From Cristatella mucedo (taxonomy: Eukaryota > Bryozoa > Phylactolaemata > Cristatellidae), in NCBI GenBank assembly GCA_009760855.2, contig WPIO01000074.1:1532501-1596500 (forward strand): a stretch of DNA of 64,000 nucleotides, written 5' to 3'. Below the pieces are notes generated by a model. That model worked only from the letters and a program-made list of their open reading frames with translations, did no database searches and was not told where the DNA came from. The translations under genes were made by a program, and so were the position numbers. Below, in pieces: positions 61,216 to 64,000 of this stretch. The stretch's first letter is position 1, and the number at the start of each line of letters is the position of its first letter.

Positions 61216-64000
61216 AAGAATTTGGGTCGTGTACAGTATGCGAACCTTGCCCCCTATGCTAAAACTCTGTCACCACGTCGGTTATTAGCTGTGCATGTAG
61301 CCACGAGTAGCGCCGCACCGAAAGGAAGTACCTGCAAAATGATCGCATCAAATAGGAACGAGGCAGCAGAAAAAATGCACTGTTCTCTCTCCTACGACAG
61401 CGCCACAAAAAATACTGTGTGCAGCAGACAGCTCAGCACAGACACTGCCAGCTGAGAGAGTCACTTGGCTCATATCTTTGTAGTACCTACAGCCTAAGGG
61501 ATCTGAGGCTTAGTGAAAGCACTACGGTCAACAATCAGGTTTCTTGGCACTGCTTAAGCCCTAGCAGAATAAATCACTGACTCATTGCAGCATTCGTTTT
61601 AGCCCAAGCGTGCTCTTCACGTTAAACAACACGTTAACAAGGCCAAAGAACATTCGCCTTGTGGCAATCGATCCTAACTTCAGATGATTTCGCGCCGAAG
61701 GCCATGCTGAAAATTCCCTACTGCTATCTGAACCACCAACCTCTAGACATGGACTCGATCGGGACTGTGCCGAGGTGATGGGCTTGATCAACGTCAACCT
61801 GCATCGACGTGCTTAGACCCAGCTATCAGGTGATATCATCCGTTACTTCGATTTTTTCAGCCATTAATGGAGCCAGCACGTGTGATGTCCTAGCTATTTC
61901 TTTGCAAATGAAACTTGGCTATTTTTTCTATTCTGGCGACTGTTTTTCAGCCAGTAGTATTATCGCCCAATTAATGGCTGCAGTCGTTCTGCACGGGTGG
62001 CACGATGGCCACCACAAACGGTCCTTAAGCTCTTCTTTTTGCTCTCATACTGAGTTTACAACTTGAGAGCCACGACATGAGAAAGTTAAGACCAGCCCTT
62101 TTTGGTAGCATTTTTTGTTGCATTTAGGCCATTCACTGGCTCGTACTAGCTCCTATGCAGCCCGGTTGCAGTTGGGATTTCCTGACATTGAGATGCACCT
62201 GGTTTGCAGATCCCATGATGTGCGTGGTGTCTTGCTGTTAGGCCGTGCCAAGCAATCCTCGATAAAGCAGGCACAGTCAGTATGTCCTTTTAAGACATCA
62301 TGACTAACCTGAAGCTATTATTCTTGTGCCTGGGCACACATAGTGCATAGGGCAAGCAAACTGGGCAGTAAATAGGGCTACAATCCATCTCTTAGAGCAA
62401 ATAAGTATTACACGTTGTAAATGAGAATGTGAAATGCATACAAAACCAAAGATAGTGAATAGAGCATACTACATGTCAACCTTGAAATCAGTCTTACTTT
62501 GTGCAGCATAACAGCAGCAGGTATAATACACTGGTTTTCTTACCACAAATCGGGTGCCTGGAGCCGCAGGTAATTGCGAATCTATCTGTCTCGCTAGCTG
62601 TGACTTAGCATCCCAGCTAGCTTTTTACTGGGCTGGCGTCCCACTTTCTGCAACAACTGCGATAAATTACTTTCACCTGAAGCAAATCGTAAACTCGTGC
62701 TCCAGATGGTTGTGGTCTCGATCAGGACCATAGGTCAAAAAGCTGAAAGAAATACTAGCACGCCTCAGTTCTCCCGTCCTCCCACACTGCCGGCCAGAAT
62801 CGGTTCACCCCAGTCTCGCGATTTCCGGTTGCTATTCCGCCATCATCACCTCTGGTTAAACAGTAATGCAGTTGAAAATTGTGAGAGGTGGTGTGAACGA
62901 GAAAGACTTCCCTCATCTGTCTGCTGCTCAATAAGTCCGAGAGGAGAAATGGTCGGAAGCGAATGATCGACACCACCGTCTGTACGAAGGTCATCTTCGA
63001 AGGTCATCACCTCAGACTTGCCCAGCAAAGAAGATACAGAAATACTTCACTTTGGGGCCGGTCACTGATGCCAACTTTGCATGCTTAATGTCTTAAAAAA
63101 CGTGCAGCTGGTAAATTTTGACGAGACCTCGATGAGAACAAAAAATAATAAAAGAACAAAAATCAGGTGTCCATACGATCACTAGTAAATTAGATGAGAA
63201 GAGGTGACAAGGGAAACTATAATTAGACACTGAAATGCTGAACCTGTCTATCAATCGGGAAAGCAATGAAGTCAACATGCTTCCCACACAGGTAAGACTA
63301 ATCTCTGTATCTGCATAAATACTGCGTCACTAGTGACTGACAAAAAACATAGCATTGCACGGCTTGATGGACAAGAGCATCTATGTGTAACCGACATCTT
63401 CAGCTCCTAGCCACGCTTAATTGTACCCTACCAATAGAAAATCTGGGGTTGTTGTACACATAATTTAAACACACTGAAAGATGCTGAAAGAAAACATGAA
63501 TCGTGGCTATTAGTCACTGCATCCCTAGGGCAGCACATCAGCCTCTGCTATTATGTTTATAAGCACAAGGCCAGAACGTGCAGGATATTTACGCTAAAAT
63601 CAGGTCACCAGCTTCCTTTCCAGCCTCTAGGAAATTCTAATACAGAGATTTTAGCTTACTTAATGCTACTTTAAATTTCCCATTTATCATAACAAATATC
63701 ACAAGATCAGGTGTTAGTATAAATACCTATGTTATCACAAGTTTCGTGCCCAAATACAAGGTAATTAAGTATTCAACAGCCATGAAAGGTAGCAAGTAAT
63801 AAACAAAGACAAATCCTAAAACATAACTTTATTTAAACATGATAAATCCACGGAAACTAAGAGCCACTGGTCAGTGCACTCTTAAATAACAAAAGCTAAA
63901 TCTCAGCATATCTAACAGCTGTTCAGCCAGAAAAGAACAATGCTGAAACCAACCTGTCTAGTTGCATTTTTACGATGCTTGTAGGAATAGTTAAAACTCG
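61216..64000. other. Single-copy-like DNA, no feature seen
   Basis: Nothing recognised. An 89-codon frame (62,697-62,966, plus) has normal composition but no known motif. The last kilobase is AT-rich. Confidence 0.45.

Overview
This window looks like a gene-poor stretch of a metazoan nuclear genome. I see no intact protein-coding gene, no rRNA or functional tRNA gene, and no bacterial or phage feature. The organism call rests on long dinucleotide microsatellites, tRNA-headed SINEs, 5'-truncated non-LTR retrotransposons of the CR1/L2 group, and hAT-type non-autonomous elements resembling the SPIN family. An invertebrate, perhaps a mollusc-like lophotrochozoan, is plausible, but the sequence does not settle the phylum.

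The main organisation is three tandem arrays of kilobase-scale units, each old, diverged and riddled with mobile elements. Array 1 (about 355-14,165) has two complete units of about 4.7 and 4.9 kb, a third with its LINE part deleted, and a fourth truncated unit; the unit 3/4 junction lies inside a CA/CT microsatellite tract. Array 2 (about 22,080-41,170) has three units of about 3.9, 6.6 and 8.1 kb plus a fragment of a fourth. Each full unit carries, in the same order, a short conserved module, a CA or TG microsatellite, a LINE 3' fragment and an old SINE. Array 3 (about 45,600-58,060) has three units spaced about 6.0 and 5.0 kb apart, built from a degenerate motif of about 30 bp (core GCTCACGTGGGCAATGGCTA) that also extends left to about 42,960. 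It is interrupted by three 5'-truncated LINE insertions.

Mobile elements: one LINE lineage accounts for most of the interspersed DNA. The longest copies are at 49,121-51,545 (minus), 46,920-48,262 (minus) and 53,331-54,468 (plus). Where I could read the reverse transcriptase catalytic motif it is destroyed, so the copies look dead. The lineage has two 3'-end types: one ends in an ATT-repeat tail, the other in CTATACAAAT-like sequence. Two tRNA-derived SINE families are present. SINE-1 has an unusual long hairpin where the anticodon arm should be. SINE-2 ends with the second LINE 3'-end type, a classic LINE/SINE partnership. Two SPIN-like hAT elements lie at 11,557 and 37,945.

The tandem units act as natural before-and-after comparisons: several insertions are present in one unit and absent at the matching position of another, so pre-insertion sites can be read directly. 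Two islands in array 2 are near-identical between units while their flanks are clearly diverged, which suggests gene conversion. The intervals 14,165-21,100 and 58,060-64,000 are mostly single-copy DNA with short chance reading frames only. All boundaries were judged by eye and may be off by tens of bases, and more for array edges.
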